A stretch of DNA of 64,000 nt from Solibacillus isronensis (GCF_023715405.1 NZ_JAMBOC010000001.1:1116001-1180000), one strand, 5' to 3'. Shown: positions 28,109 through 37,541, counted from the stretch's first letter. The notes: generated by a model not told the origin, from the sequence alone. Numbers and translations: made by a program.

Positions 28109-29446
28109 TTATTTGCCGAAGTGCTCTGAGTATTTAGCTTCTGCAGCTTCCATCGCACCCGCCCACTCATCTAAAAATTCCTGTGCTGACGCTTTACCAC
28201 TCATAACCGATTGAATTCCGGCATCGACCGTACCATCCAGGATTGAACGGTATTCTGGTAAATAGAATGGCGGCTTATAAAGAACTGTGTTCGGATCATC
28301 ATACACTTCAAATGCTGTTTGAATATGAGGTGAATTTTTAATCCAGTCTTCTTTTAACACGTCACTGTTCGTTGGGATCTGACCGACTTGCTCATTCCAG
28401 AAACTTTGACTAGCAGCCGAGTTCAGGAATTCTGCAAATTTCCAAGCTTCATCCGGATTATCTGTCCCGTTGAAAATTGAAATACCGATCGTATTACCGC
28501 CTTCTGCCACGTAGTTGCCGTTTTCCGATTTAGGCAATGGGATCGCCTGGAACTGACTTTCTTCCAGTGCTTCTTTGTGCTCACCGAATGAACCGATGTT
28601 GTGCTGTACCATTGCCACTACACCTGTATCAAAGCCGGCGATCATTTCTTTATAGCCGTTTGTAATATCGCTTTTCGGTGTGTAATCTTCATATAACGAT
28701 AAATACTTTTCGATAAACTCGACGTTTTTCTGATCATTGATCGTTGCTTTGCCGTCTTCCGTCAAATAATCTTCAAACCCGTTGTATGCATACATCATAC
28801 GCTGAATCTGGAATGACCCGCCTGCACCTCCACGGATTGTGTAGCCGTAGCGATTATTCGCTTTATCCGTCATTGCTTCTGCAGCAGCATAAAACTCATC
28901 CCAAGTCTCAGGAATTTTTACTCCTTTTTCTTCAAACCAGTCCTTACGTACCCAAAGGATATCCAGGTTTTGTGTGTAAGGAATTCCATATAGCTTTTTA
29001 TCCGCTACGATTTCTTTATTGAAATTCAGTGCCCCTTCATTGATCAGACCGTTCAGCTCCGAATCAGCAAAGTAATCATCCAGTGGCAGTAATGCTTCAC
29101 GAATCGAGAATTCAGGTAGCCAGCTCGTTTGGACAGACGCCAAGTCAGGCGTATCGTCCGCTGCAATGGCTGCATCCATTTTTGATTTTGCCGAGTCTTT
29201 CGGTAATCCGACATACTCCACATCAATCATCGGATTTTCTTCTTCAAAACGGGAGATTAACTCTTCCCAAATCGGTGTACGCTGCGGTCCGGCATTTTCA
29301 TCCCAGAACGTAATTTTTACCGGCTTTCCGTTTTCTGCAGACACCTCTTTTTTACCCGCCGACTCATCATCCCCGCAAGCGGCCAATAATAGTGCTGTTG
29401 CAATCGTACCTACTGCAATCGATTTTCTGAACTTGCTTTTGAACAT
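28109..29446 (-). CDS. ABC sugar-binding lipoprotein (first paralogue)
   Basis: The 445-residue protein starts with a lipoprotein signal ending LLLAAC, so it is anchored outside the membrane by its Cys. The mature part is a CUT1-type extracellular solute-binding protein (KITFWDENAGPQRTPIWEELISRFEE). It lies 31 bp after the second permease and forms one importer with the two permeases. The start is ATG at 29446, since the codon before it is TTG and the AAGG/GGGGTG site fits better. It is about half identical by eye to the binding protein at 31405-32739. Confidence 0.93.
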   Translation of the reverse strand: MFKSKFRKSIAVGTIATALLLAACGDDESAGKKEVSAENGKPVKITFWDENAGPQRTPIWEELISRFEEENPMIDVEYVGLPKDSAKSKMDAAIAADDTPDLASVQTSWLPEFSIREALLPLDDYFADSELNGLINEGALNFNKEIVADKKLYGIPYTQNLDILWVRKDWFEEKGVKIPETWDEFYAAAEAMTDKANNRYGYTIRGGAGGSFQIQRMMYAYNGFEDYLTEDGKATINDQKNVEFIEKYLSLYEDYTPKSDITNGYKEMIAGFDTGVVAMVQHNIGSFGEHKEALEESQFQAIPLPKSENGNYVAEGGNTIGISIFNGTDNPDEAWKFAEFLNSAASQSFWNEQVGQIPTNSDVLKEDWIKNSPHIQTAFEVYDDPNTVLYKPPFYLPEYRSILDGTVDAGIQSVMSGKASAQEFLDEWAGAMEAAEAKYSEHFGK

Positions 29447-29477
29447 CAACCTTCACCCCTTATAAATTCATGTACAA

Positions 29478-30314
29478 TTAACCTTTTACTGCTCCACCCA
29501 TACCATTGACTAAATGCTTTTGTGCATATGCAAATAAAATTACTGCCGGAATTAAGGCAATGACACTGCCTGCTGCCAACGCACCGTAGTTGACATTGAA
29601 TTCGCCCATCATCGTACTCAGACCGACCGGCAAGGTGAACCGGTCCTGACGATTCGTGAGCATTAAGGCAATTAAAAATTCATTCCATGTGTAAATGAAT
29701 GTAAACACCCCTGTTGCGACAATACCTGGAAGCAGCAGCGGGAACACGACATGACGGATGGACTGAAGTTTCGTACACCCATCAATCATCGCCGCTTCCT
29801 CCAACTCTTTCGGAACGTTTGCGATGAACCCGCTCATCAATATGGTCGTAAACGGAATCTCAATCGCCGTATACGTAATAATTAGAGCGAGTGGACTGCT
29901 GATCAGCCCTAAATTTTTGAAAATGATAAATAACGGGATAATCATCATTGATCTCGGTATAAATTGCGTACATAACAGCATCAGCATAAAGGCGCGTTTT
30001 CCCTTGAACTGATAACGGGCCAATGCATAGCCGGATAATGTTGAACAGATCAATACGACAATCACTGTACTGACGCCGACGATCAAACTGTTTTTCATGA
30101 ATGTGGCAAACCCGACATTATTCCACGCCATCACAAAGTTTTCCACTGTCGGATTAAGCGGCGCATATTCAAGCGGACGTTTCATAATATCTCCCTCAGG
30201 CTTGAATGCCGTATTGATTGTCCAATAGAGCGGGAAAAGGGTAAAACTTAATAACATACCGAGCGGCACATAAAGTGTCAATAACTTATCTATTTTTTTA
30301 TTTTTAGAAAACAT
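29478..30314 (-). CDS. ABC sugar permease, MalG type
   Basis: The 278-residue membrane protein has six predicted helices and the EAA loop ELEEAAMIDGCTKLQSIRHVVFPLLLPG that contacts the ATPase. Family: CUT1 inner permease of the MalG/LplC-like group. It follows the MalF-type permease by 6 bp and precedes the binding-protein gene. Likely substrate is oligogalacturonide, from context only. Confidence 0.92.
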   Translation of the reverse strand: MFSKNKKIDKLLTLYVPLGMLLSFTLFPLYWTINTAFKPEGDIMKRPLEYAPLNPTVENFVMAWNNVGFATFMKNSLIVGVSTVIVVLICSTLSGYALARYQFKGKRAFMLMLLCTQFIPRSMMIIPLFIIFKNLGLISSPLALIITYTAIEIPFTTILMSGFIANVPKELEEAAMIDGCTKLQSIRHVVFPLLLPGIVATGVFTFIYTWNEFLIALMLTNRQDRFTLPVGLSTMMGEFNVNYGALAAGSVIALIPAVILFAYAQKHLVNGMGGAVKG

Positions 30315-30320
30315 AGGCTA

Positions 30321-31262
30321 TCACTCCTTTTCATAGCGCGATAATTTCAGATAAAGCGCCGCGAAAACTAATAGAATACCAAACGAAATGACTGTAAGCG
30401 CTGAGCCATATCCAAAGTTACTGCCATGAACAGCTAATTCTGCAATATACATAGTCAGTGTCGTTGTTGAATGGGCAGGTCCGCCGCCTGTTAAGTTGAA
30501 GATCAGGTCAACGTTATTAAACTCCCAAACCACTCGCAGCAGTGTCGTTAAAATTATCGTATTTTTCAGCTGCGGCAATGTTACGAACAGGAATGATTTC
30601 CAGCGGCTCGCACCATCTACGCGCGCTGCTTCGTACAATTCTTGCGGAATACTTTGCAGACCGGCCAAAAGGGTAATCGCAAAGAATGGAATCCCCCTCC
30701 ACAGTTCGGCAATAACTACTGCACCAAATGCGGTAGATGTACTTGCCAAAAAGGCTTGCGGTGAATCTATAATGCCGAAACGCATCAGTATATCATTCAG
30801 TACACCCATATGTTCGTTGTACATCAGTGACCAGATAACAGATGCCAGTACACCTGAAATCGCCCAAGGAATAAAAGCAACCGCACGTATAATCCCTCTG
30901 AATTTAAATGTCTGGTTCAGCAACAGAGCCAAAATCAAACCAAATACCAATTGAAGCCCCACTTCTGTAACAACCCACTTCAAACTGTTGAGTAAACTCG
31001 GGAAGAACAGCTTATCACTGGTAAAAATATTCACGAAGTTATCGAGCCCTGCAAAACTATTATAGTAAGGTGCCGAAATATCGTAGTTTTGGAAGCTATA
31101 ATAAAATACCATTCCTATCGGGTAGAAAAGGAAACTTACTACCATTAGTACGGCCGGCGTAATGAATAGATAAGGAACCAACTTCGCCTTATTAAATTTG
31201 CGGACTTTTTCACTTTTCTTTTTTTCCAATACTGGTTCATTTACTTCTGGGGAATAACTCAT
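30321..31262 (-). CDS. ABC sugar permease, MalF type
   Basis: The 313-residue protein has six to seven helices, a charged Lys/Glu-rich N-terminal tail, and the EAA loop ELYEAARVDGASRWKSFLFVTLPQL. It is the first gene of the permease-permease-binding protein unit and partners the MalG-type permease. GGGAGG lies 7 nt before the ATG at 31262; the reading to 31286 starts upstream of that site and is rejected. A cre site 34 bp upstream suggests CcpA control. Confidence 0.92.
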   Translation of the reverse strand: MSYSPEVNEPVLEKKKSEKVRKFNKAKLVPYLFITPAVLMVVSFLFYPIGMVFYYSFQNYDISAPYYNSFAGLDNFVNIFTSDKLFFPSLLNSLKWVVTEVGLQLVFGLILALLLNQTFKFRGIIRAVAFIPWAISGVLASVIWSLMYNEHMGVLNDILMRFGIIDSPQAFLASTSTAFGAVVIAELWRGIPFFAITLLAGLQSIPQELYEAARVDGASRWKSFLFVTLPQLKNTIILTTLLRVVWEFNNVDLIFNLTGGGPAHSTTTLTMYIAELAVHGSNFGYGSALTVISFGILLVFAALYLKLSRYEKE

Positions 31263-31295
31263 TAAATTTCCTCCCTTCTTACACATTATTCTAAT

Positions 31296-31309
31296 TGAAA
31301 ACGCTTTCC
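31296..31309 (+). promoter_or_regulatory. cre-like site (CcpA) upstream of the permease unit
   Basis: TTGAAAACGCTTTCC fits the cre consensus except at the last base. It lies between the terminator of the GH28 unit and the first permease gene. Confidence 0.75.
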
Positions 31310-31373
31310 CGAAATATTCAAAATATTAAGATGTTAGATAAAAATTTTAAGAATCTTCACATTTAGATGTCAT

Positions 31374-31411
31374 AAAAAAAGCGCCGAGCAAGTTTTTCAC
31401 TTACTCAGCGC
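31374..31411 (-). terminator. Terminator after the second binding-protein gene
   Basis: Stem GCGC(C)GAGCAAGT/ACTTACTCAGCGC with a TTTTTTT tract on the minus strand; the stop codon lies in the first arm. Confidence 0.9.
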
Positions 31412-32739
31412 TTCGATGTTTGGGCATGATATTTTTCATATAGTGCATATTCATTTTCAATGGCCACGCTCCACTCTTTCAAGAACTGCTCGATTGTTTT
31501 CGTACCGCTCAGCACTTCCTGGAGCCCCGGTTCAACAATCGTATACCGGATGGAGTTGTACCTAATTAAATAAAAAGGTGGCTCGTACATTTTTGTTTGC
31601 GGATCTTCATAGACAGAAAGCGCCGACTGCAAATGCGGCGAATTTTGCACCCAATCTTCCTGCAGCACTTCCTGATGTGTCGGCAATTGTCCAACCCGTT
31701 TGTTCCAATGGCTTTGTCCCTTTAGCGACGCGATAAAAGAAATAAATGTCCACGCCTCTTTTGGATGTTTCGTACCCTCGAACATCACCATGTCCATCGT
31801 GTTGCCTGCCTCGACAGTGTAATGACCATCGACCGACTTCGGCAATGGCAATGACTGGAACTGATCCGGAGACAGCACTTTTTGATGTTCTGCATAAGAG
31901 CCGATATTATGCTGGATTAAACCGACAGCCCCATGCTCAAAATCATCGAGCATTCCTTTATAATCTTTTACAATATCATTTCTGGATGTATGCAAATCAT
32001 ATAGCGACAAATATTTTTCCAGAAACTCCACATGGCGGGGATCATCAATCGTACTTTCACCATTTTTGATATACATCGAAATCCCGGAGTAGGCATACAT
32101 CATCCGCTGCAGCTGCAGTGACGACCCTTCCCCGCCACGAATGCTGTAGCCGTACTGTTGCAGCTCTTTATCCGTAAAGGTTTCAACGGTATGAAAAAAG
32201 TCATCCCATGTTTCAATCGTTTCCAGACCATAGTCGGCGAGCCAATCTTTGCGAACCCAAAGGACATCCATATTTCGCGTGTAAGGCAATCCGTACAATT
32301 TATTATCCGGTGTTAATTGACGATTGTAATTAATGACAGATTCCTCAATTTTATCACCGTCCGGCCAATTTCCAAAATAGGTATCGAGTGGCACCAATGC
32401 TTCACGGTATGTATATTCCGGTAACCAGCTTGTATATATACTTCCTACATCCGGCAGTGACTGCATCGCGAGTGCCGAATTGAATTTCACTTTTGCAATA
32501 TCCTTCACGAAGCCTTTGTATTCAATATGAATATGTGGATACTCCTCTTCAAAAGCGGCGATCATTTCTTCCCAAATAGCATTTCTTAACGGACCGGCAT
32601 CATCAAACCAAAAAGTTAATGTCACATCTTTTTGCGTGCCATCCACTTTTTCTGCTTCCTCACTTGAACAACCCGAGAGCAAGAATAGTAAACAAATGGG
32701 GAAGACATAAAAAAAATAGGTTTTTCTTAAGCTGCTCAA
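31405..32739 (-). CDS. ABC sugar-binding lipoprotein (second paralogue)
   Basis: The 444-residue protein has a lipoprotein signal ending LLSGC and the same fold and length as the binding protein at 28109. Shared blocks include TSWLPE, the LYGxPYTxNxDxLWVRKDW segment and QxGQxPTxxxVLxEDW. It is placed right after the GH28 gene (22-bp gap) and before a strong terminator, apart from the permeases. It may widen the substrate range of the same importer or load the YesM sensor; both are inference. Confidence 0.92.
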   Translation of the reverse strand: MSSLRKTYFFYVFPICLLFLLSGCSSEEAEKVDGTQKDVTLTFWFDDAGPLRNAIWEEMIAAFEEEYPHIHIEYKGFVKDIAKVKFNSALAMQSLPDVGSIYTSWLPEYTYREALVPLDTYFGNWPDGDKIEESVINYNRQLTPDNKLYGLPYTRNMDVLWVRKDWLADYGLETIETWDDFFHTVETFTDKELQQYGYSIRGGEGSSLQLQRMMYAYSGISMYIKNGESTIDDPRHVEFLEKYLSLYDLHTSRNDIVKDYKGMLDDFEHGAVGLIQHNIGSYAEHQKVLSPDQFQSLPLPKSVDGHYTVEAGNTMDMVMFEGTKHPKEAWTFISFIASLKGQSHWNKRVGQLPTHQEVLQEDWVQNSPHLQSALSVYEDPQTKMYEPPFYLIRYNSIRYTIVEPGLQEVLSGTKTIEQFLKEWSVAIENEYALYEKYHAQTSKR

Positions 32740-32761
32740 TGTGATTCCCCCTTAACGCCAG

Positions 32762-34111
32762 CTAGCTTATAACATTCGTCATTTGAACAAGTCTTTCATC
32801 CTTTGCCGTCTCTTTGGAGCGACAATGTTCCATTACGATATTTTTACTATTTATTATTTCAAATGCCGGCCCTTCATGTTGTTGGACCGTCACATGCTCA
32901 AACAATACATCTTCTGCATTGGAACAGAAAAAACCACGTTGTTTCATCGGTTCCAAATCCATCATCATTGCCGGCAGATCCGGTTCAGCACCCGACTTCA
33001 TCGCAACACGGATATGGCTGAATGTAATATCCTCAACCGGCATTTCAGGTAAACCGTATAAGAATCCCGCAGCCGCCGTTACGTTTGTTGCAGTAATATT
33101 TGAAAAATGAATATGCCTGAACTTCGGTGTCAGCGCTGTCACAGGCTGCGCACTCTTATCCGAAACATAGGGCTCCAAACCTCTTGGACCATGATAATAG
33201 TATAAGTTTAGTATAAACGGACAAATGACATTATTCATCACAATATTGCTTACACGGATATTTTCAATCGTACCGCCTCGGCCGCGCCGTGATTTAAAGC
33301 GAATGCCCCGGTCTGTTCCTTCAAAAATACAGTTCGATACGACGACATTGCGAATGTCCCCGCTCATCTCACTGCCAAAGACAACCCCGCCATGACCGTG
33401 CAGCATCGTACAGTTCGTAATCGTTATATTTTCACAAGGAATTGCGCGCTCCGCATCCTCGGTACCCGCTTTTATCGCAATACAGTCATCCCCGACATCA
33501 ATCGAACAATCGGAAATTTTCACATTGCGGCATGATTCAGGATTAATGCCGTCCGTATTCGGGGAATTCGCCGGATTTATAATCGTAACTCCCGAAACCG
33601 TCACATTATCACAAACATTCGGATGGATGGTCCAGCTCGGAGAATTGATCATTTTCACCTGCTCGATATGTACACGCTCACAATGATCAAAGCTCACTAA
33701 ATTAGGGCGTGGGTATGCAAGAGAATCCTCTTTAAACAGCTTCCACCAATAGGCACCCTGTCCATTCAATGTGCCAAAACCGGTAATGGCGATATTTTCC
33801 GCATGACAGGCATAAATACAGGACATATACACATCACGACTCGCCCCTTCCCAGCGTGAAGAAATGACCGGGTAATCCGCTCGATCATTTGAAAACAAAA
33901 GCTCGGAACCCGCTTCCAAATGCAGATGCATATTACTTTTTAATTCAATCGCACCGGTAACATACACACCGGCAGGCACATATATCGTTCCTCCTCCGCC
34001 TTGTGAACAAGCCTCTATTGCACGCTTAATCGCCGATGTGTTATTGGCCCAGCCATCACCAACCGCACCAAACTGTTCAATATTATAAACCGCCGTACTA
34101 TGCTGCTGCAT
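32762..34111 (-). CDS. GH28 polygalacturonase, probably intracellular
   Basis: The 449-residue right-handed beta-helix protein has the GH28 signatures NTDGINPESC, GDDCIAIK, GHGGVVFGSE and RFKSRRGRGG (in place of the usual RIK). The three Asp of the active site are present. There is no signal peptide: the start at 34111 (MQQHSTAVYNIEQFGAVGDG) follows AAAGGA, and the reading to 34153 adds no signal. It would hydrolyse galacturonide oligomers after import, possibly exo-acting as in related intracellular enzymes. It heads the pectin locus. Confidence 0.92.
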   Translation of the reverse strand: MQQHSTAVYNIEQFGAVGDGWANNTSAIKRAIEACSQGGGGTIYVPAGVYVTGAIELKSNMHLHLEAGSELLFSNDRADYPVISSRWEGASRDVYMSCIYACHAENIAITGFGTLNGQGAYWWKLFKEDSLAYPRPNLVSFDHCERVHIEQVKMINSPSWTIHPNVCDNVTVSGVTIINPANSPNTDGINPESCRNVKISDCSIDVGDDCIAIKAGTEDAERAIPCENITITNCTMLHGHGGVVFGSEMSGDIRNVVVSNCIFEGTDRGIRFKSRRGRGGTIENIRVSNIVMNNVICPFILNLYYYHGPRGLEPYVSDKSAQPVTALTPKFRHIHFSNITATNVTAAAGFLYGLPEMPVEDITFSHIRVAMKSGAEPDLPAMMMDLEPMKQRGFFCSNAEDVLFEHVTVQQHEGPAFEIINSKNIVMEHCRSKETAKDERLVQMTNVIS

Positions 34112-34274
34112 CGTATCCCATCCTTTGTGTTCAAATCTTGTTGAAATTAGCATATAAAATCTTACTATTTGAAGTCTAGCTGTAGATAGGAAATGCTAAA
34201 AAAAGTACGGGGAAGATAGTAAAATATTGTAGGTTTTTGGTTGCTAGGAAGCACATTACAATTACAGCAATAGT

Positions 34275-34314
34275 AAAGGCAGGAATTCGATTGATTATCG
34301 AACTCCTGCCTTTT
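34275..34314 (-). terminator. Long hairpin terminator between the unknown gene and the pectin locus
   Basis: Stem AAAGGCAGGA...TCCTGCCTTT extended through TTCGAT/ATCGAA, loop TGATT. It can end transcription from 34372 and shields the locus. Confidence 0.75.
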
Positions 34315-34371
34315 CAATTGGTTAAAAAAGTGTCCTATTTGTTAATTTATCTTATATAAGATTGATAATGC

Positions 34372-34737
34372 TTATGTAAAAAAACGAAGAAACACTTCTT
34401 TAGTAAAATCATAAGGCTCATTTATAAATATGGAAATATTGACTGCATCATTACTTTTTCGCAGATGTATTGCATTGCATGAACTATTTAATCCGTATTT
34501 CAAACCTAGATTAACTAAATCATCTTTTTTTATTTCTCCAAAATTATGATCCATGGCAATTGATAGGTATTGAGTGTTTGCATCTAGCTGCATCCAACGT
34601 TTTTTATTATTATTGTCCGGTACGTAAAGTGAATATCTAATATATCCTGATTTTAGATTTCTTTTTTTATAAATAACTGCCGGAAATTCTCTTTTTAAGA
34701 CGTCCATAAACTTTTCTCTAAGTTCATTACTCGTCAT
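34372..34737 (-). CDS. Hypothetical protein, 121 residues
   Basis: I do not recognise this protein. It is basic (KREFPAVIYKKRNLKSGYIRYSLYVPDNNNKKRWMQLD) with alternating beta-like stretches, no signal peptide and no membrane segment. The GGYxR-like SGYIRYSLYVP and NISIFINEPYDF blocks suggest a small mixed alpha/beta fold. It lies 25 bp after the EcsC-family gene on the same strand, so the two may be cotranscribed. Confidence 0.65.
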   Translation of the reverse strand: MTSNELREKFMDVLKREFPAVIYKKRNLKSGYIRYSLYVPDNNNKKRWMQLDANTQYLSIAMDHNFGEIKKDDLVNLGLKYGLNSSCNAIHLRKSNDAVNISIFINEPYDFTKEVFLRFFT

Positions 34738-34762
34738 TTTAATTCCCCATTAAATTAATATT

Positions 34763-35431
34763 CTACATATCAATTATAATTGTCCCATCATTATAAGCAC
34801 CTGATTTGAAGGTTTCTTTTGCAGCAAAAGCAATGGTTTTAGTACTCACTGCATCGAAACTTCCACCAATCACTCCGCCCAATAAAGGTACCATCTTGCC
34901 TAAATTCAATACACCTTTTTGTCCGAATTTTGTAACTAGCCTGAAGCCCACAGCTCGATTAATATTTTTGATTACTTCACCTGGAATTCTTTTGATTTGT
35001 GCTTCCCCTACTTTTAAGCCTATTCTTACTCCAGCACCTTTAACCACTTCATTTACAGTTTGGCCAGTTAAGCAAGCATATACAAAAGTTTGAACTTGAT
35101 CATCCTTTAAATCGTACCCTCTCATATGTGCTATCGCTGCGATCATTCTCATTTGAACATACATTACGGATGCCAAATTTGCAGGAATAGTTACCGGCAT
35201 AGTCACGACCCCACCTAGTCCTGTTATAAAACCTGATGTTGCACATTTTGTAACTTGGAAATTCACAAGGCTATTAATAGCTGCATCAACATTTGCATGT
35301 TTATTTAAAAAGTTATCCGCCAATTCATATGCTGAATCTGTACCTGGAATTCCATTTATCACTTTTTCGTATGTCCATTCTAATACTTTACCTATATTAC
35401 TTTCAGTCAATGCCGCCACAAAATTCCCCAC
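34763..35431 (-). CDS. EcsC-family protein
   Basis: The 222-residue protein matches the EcsC family by the block GFITGLGGVVTMPVTIPANLASVMYVQMRMIAAIAHM and the glycine-rich GKMVPLLGGVIGGSFDAVSTK. EcsC in Bacillus is linked to the Ecs ABC transporter, but isolated homologues have no known function and often associate with membranes. The start is GTG; either 35431 or the GTG four codons later (35419) fits the GGGGTGGGG site. The first helices look amphipathic rather than membrane-spanning. Confidence 0.8.
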   Translation of the reverse strand: MGNFVAALTESNIGKVLEWTYEKVINGIPGTDSAYELADNFLNKHANVDAAINSLVNFQVTKCATSGFITGLGGVVTMPVTIPANLASVMYVQMRMIAAIAHMRGYDLKDDQVQTFVYACLTGQTVNEVVKGAGVRIGLKVGEAQIKRIPGEVIKNINRAVGFRLVTKFGQKGVLNLGKMVPLLGGVIGGSFDAVSTKTIAFAAKETFKSGAYNDGTIIIDM

Positions 35432-35570
35432 CCCATTACTTATTTCTTAGTTTATCGTACCTAAATATCACCATAAATGATAGGTAATTTTAGGTTATTT
35501 ATGTAAAATTTTCGGTACAACCAATTAATAATTTTGATTTATGGAAAAATTAAATATAACTTTTAGACTA

Positions 35571-35579
35571 TGCTATAAT
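35571..35579 (+). promoter_or_regulatory. Extended -10 promoter of the lipoprotein pair
   Basis: TGCTATAAT is an extended -10 element 49 bp before the lipoprotein start; no good -35 box is visible. Confidence 0.5.
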
Positions 35580-35627
35580 TATTCAGGAATTATATTAATA
35601 TAAAGTATTATAAAAGGAGGAAATTAA

Positions 35628-36374
35628 ATGAAAAAACTTACGATATTAATGTTTAGTTTACTTTTCATATTGACTGCATGTGGAGATTCAAAACAAACAA
35701 TTTCACAATCTGCAGATAAAGAAAGTAAAACTGATAAAACTGAAGAAAGTGCAAATACTGAAGTAAAAGCCAATGCTAAATTAGAAATTGAAGATTCAGG
35801 ATCTAATGTATGGAGCGACTCTATTGACTCAATATGGATCAATACAGCAGCCATTTTTAAAAACACAGGCGATGTGCCAGTTGATATTGGTGAAACCCAA
35901 ATGAATTACAAAGGAAAAGACGGTAGTATTTTAGGAACTTCAACTATGATTTATGCTGTTCCTGAAATTGTTCAGCCTGGAGAATCAGCAATTATCGTAG
36001 AAGGCACAACACTCGATGAAGCAACATCACTGGATAATTTTGCTGAAACAACCTTTAATTTTAATTTTGATGCCACTGAAGAAGATTCAAACTTAATGGA
36101 AGTTAGTGCAGTTAAAGGGATTCCCAGTGACTACGGCTATAGTGTTACTGGTATTGTTAAAAACCCTACAGACGTTCAGCAAGAAGATATACGTCTTGCG
36201 GCCATTTTATATGATGCAAACGGTAAAATTTTAGGCGGATTATCAGGCAGTGTTGATGTAGGATTAGCTGCTGGCGGTGAAGCAGGATTTGAACTTAGCT
36301 ACCCGCCCTTACCAGATAATATTGGTTCAAAAGTAAATAAAATCGAAGTAAAAAGTTACGGCTTCACTTGGTAA
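35628..36374 (+). CDS. Lipoprotein with FxLYD-like repeat domain
   Basis: The 248-residue protein begins with a lipoprotein signal ending FILTAC, followed by a charged Lys/Glu/Ser/Thr linker to about residue 55. The mature domain has immunoglobulin-like beta strands; the part SVTGIVKNPTDVQQEDIRLAAILYDANGKILGG resembles FxLYD domains of secreted Firmicutes proteins. Function unknown; it should sit on the outer face of the membrane. AAAGGAGG precedes the ATG. The next lipoprotein starts 17 bp after its stop codon. Confidence 0.85.
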   Translation: MKKLTILMFSLLFILTACGDSKQTISQSADKESKTDKTEESANTEVKANAKLEIEDSGSNVWSDSIDSIWINTAAIFKNTGDVPVDIGETQMNYKGKDGSILGTSTMIYAVPEIVQPGESAIIVEGTTLDEATSLDNFAETTFNFNFDATEEDSNLMEVSAVKGIPSDYGYSVTGIVKNPTDVQQEDIRLAAILYDANGKILGGLSGSVDVGLAAGGEAGFELSYPPLPDNIGSKVNKIEVKSYGFTW

Positions 36375-36391
36375 ACGAAGGAGTATATAGG

Positions 36392-37009
36392 ATGAAAAAA
36401 TCATTATTTATTATAAGTACAGCTCTATTATTTTTAACGGCTTGTAGTGCAGAAGAAGATAAGAAGCAATCAGATAGTCAAAAGGAACAAAGTTTAGAGG
36501 TAGAAAAAGGGCTTTTAAATGTTGAACTCACTTTACCTGCAGAGTTTTTTGAAGATGAAACGCCAGAAGAAATCGAAGCAGCTGCTAAAGAAAAAGGTGT
36601 CAAGGAAGCAAAAGTTAATCCAGACGGTTCTGTTTATTATAAAATGAGTAAGTCTGCTCATAAAGAAATGATGAAAGAAATGGAAGAAAGTATCGTCAGT
36701 ACGGTCGATGATCTTGTAAATGGCGAAGATTTTAAATCATTTAAAGAAATTTCATATAACAAAGATTTCACAGAATTCGACGTAACAGTGGATACGGCAA
36801 GCTTTGAAAATAGTTTTGATGCATTTGGGTTAATGGGATTGGCCTATGTATCTATGTTTTACAGTGCATTTGATGGCAAATCTAGTGACGATATTAAAAC
36901 TAAGGTTAATTTAATCGACGAAAAAACTGGTGAACAAACTGAATCAATGGTCTTCCCTGACGTTATGGAAGAGGATTCAAAGAATGGTGAAGCAGATTCC
37001 GAAAACTAA
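36392..37009 (+). CDS. Lipoprotein of unknown function
   Basis: The 205-residue protein has a lipoprotein signal ending LFLTAC, a short charged linker, and an acidic domain with LNVELTLPAEFFEDETPEEIEAAAKEKG. Similar small lipoproteins are widespread in Bacillales, but no function is known to me. AAGGAG lies 8 nt before the ATG at 36392; the reading from 36368 overlaps the previous gene and lacks the signal start. It forms a two-gene unit with the FxLYD-like lipoprotein and is followed by a terminator. Confidence 0.82.
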   Translation: MKKSLFIISTALLFLTACSAEEDKKQSDSQKEQSLEVEKGLLNVELTLPAEFFEDETPEEIEAAAKEKGVKEAKVNPDGSVYYKMSKSAHKEMMKEMEESIVSTVDDLVNGEDFKSFKEISYNKDFTEFDVTVDTASFENSFDAFGLMGLAYVSMFYSAFDGKSSDDIKTKVNLIDEKTGEQTESMVFPDVMEEDSKNGEADSEN

Positions 37010-37050
37010 ATCGTTCAATTAATTTGTGTATAAACAAATATCTGTAAATT

Positions 37051-37098
37051 AAAGCCCAGTAAACGATTTTTGTTAAAAATCTTACTGAGCTTTATTTT
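37051..37098 (+). terminator. Terminator after the lipoprotein pair
   Basis: Stem AAAGC(C)CAGTAA/TTACTG(A)GCTTT with an inner ATTTTT/AAAAAT part, followed by TATTTTAT. Confidence 0.75.
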
Positions 37099-37189
37099 AT
37101 AGAAATAACACTTTTTATTCCTCACCACTTTATAATTATTATTTTAAAATAGAAATTTCATTAACTTCTACACTTTCCTGTTTACGTAC

Positions 37190-37350
37190 AAATTAGTCCA
37201 TCCCATCGGACGGTTCTGACTCCTCCAGAACAGGTCAATTATATCCCATCCACACGTGGCCAAAAACGTCCCCTCAAAAAGATCTTATATCTTTTAAATA
37301 ATTTAAAAAATATATATTGTTGCGTTAAAACGCAACCGGGTAGTTTTTTC
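37190..37350 (+). ncRNA. Possible small RNA with C-rich hairpin loops
   Basis: In a 568-bp gap without clear genes, three hairpins follow each other: GTCC/GGAC with loop ATCCCATC, GTTCTG/CAGAAC with loop ACTCCTC, and CCAC/GTGG. Further unpaired TATCCCATCC and GTCCCCTC follow. C-rich single-stranded loops are typical of Gram-positive regulatory RNAs that pair with ribosome binding sites. A perfect GTTGCGTT/AACGCAAC hairpin (37319-37336) and a T run after 7 nt may end it. No strong promoter was found, so this is only a candidate. Confidence 0.3.
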
Positions 37351-37461
37351 TTTATGGCTTTTAATAATCTTCTCTACCCAGAAATTATTTTCATTTAGTT
37401 TGTCCCCTTTTTTGTTTTTGGGAGGCATATATAGGGCAAAAGACAAATTGGAGGCAGGAAC

Positions 37462-37503
37462 ATGAATTGGTCAGTTGATGAAAGGCAGTTGTTTATATGT
37501 TAG
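37462..37503 (+). CDS. Tiny ORF of 13 residues with strong ribosome binding site
   Basis: ATTGGAGGCAGGAAC precedes ATG, and the frame reads MNWSVDERQLFIC then TAG. It could be a leader peptide or the start of a decayed gene: after the TAG the same frame continues to the terminator. No relative is recognised. Confidence 0.2.
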   Translation: MNWSVDERQLFIC

Positions 37504-37541
37504 ACGTCACTTGAAAAATATTTAAATCAACCCGGTTACAG

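Noticed and set aside
37190..37350. Remnant of an insertion sequence
   Set aside because: No transposase fragment in any frame and no terminal inverted repeats were seen; the hairpin reading is kept instead, at low confidence.
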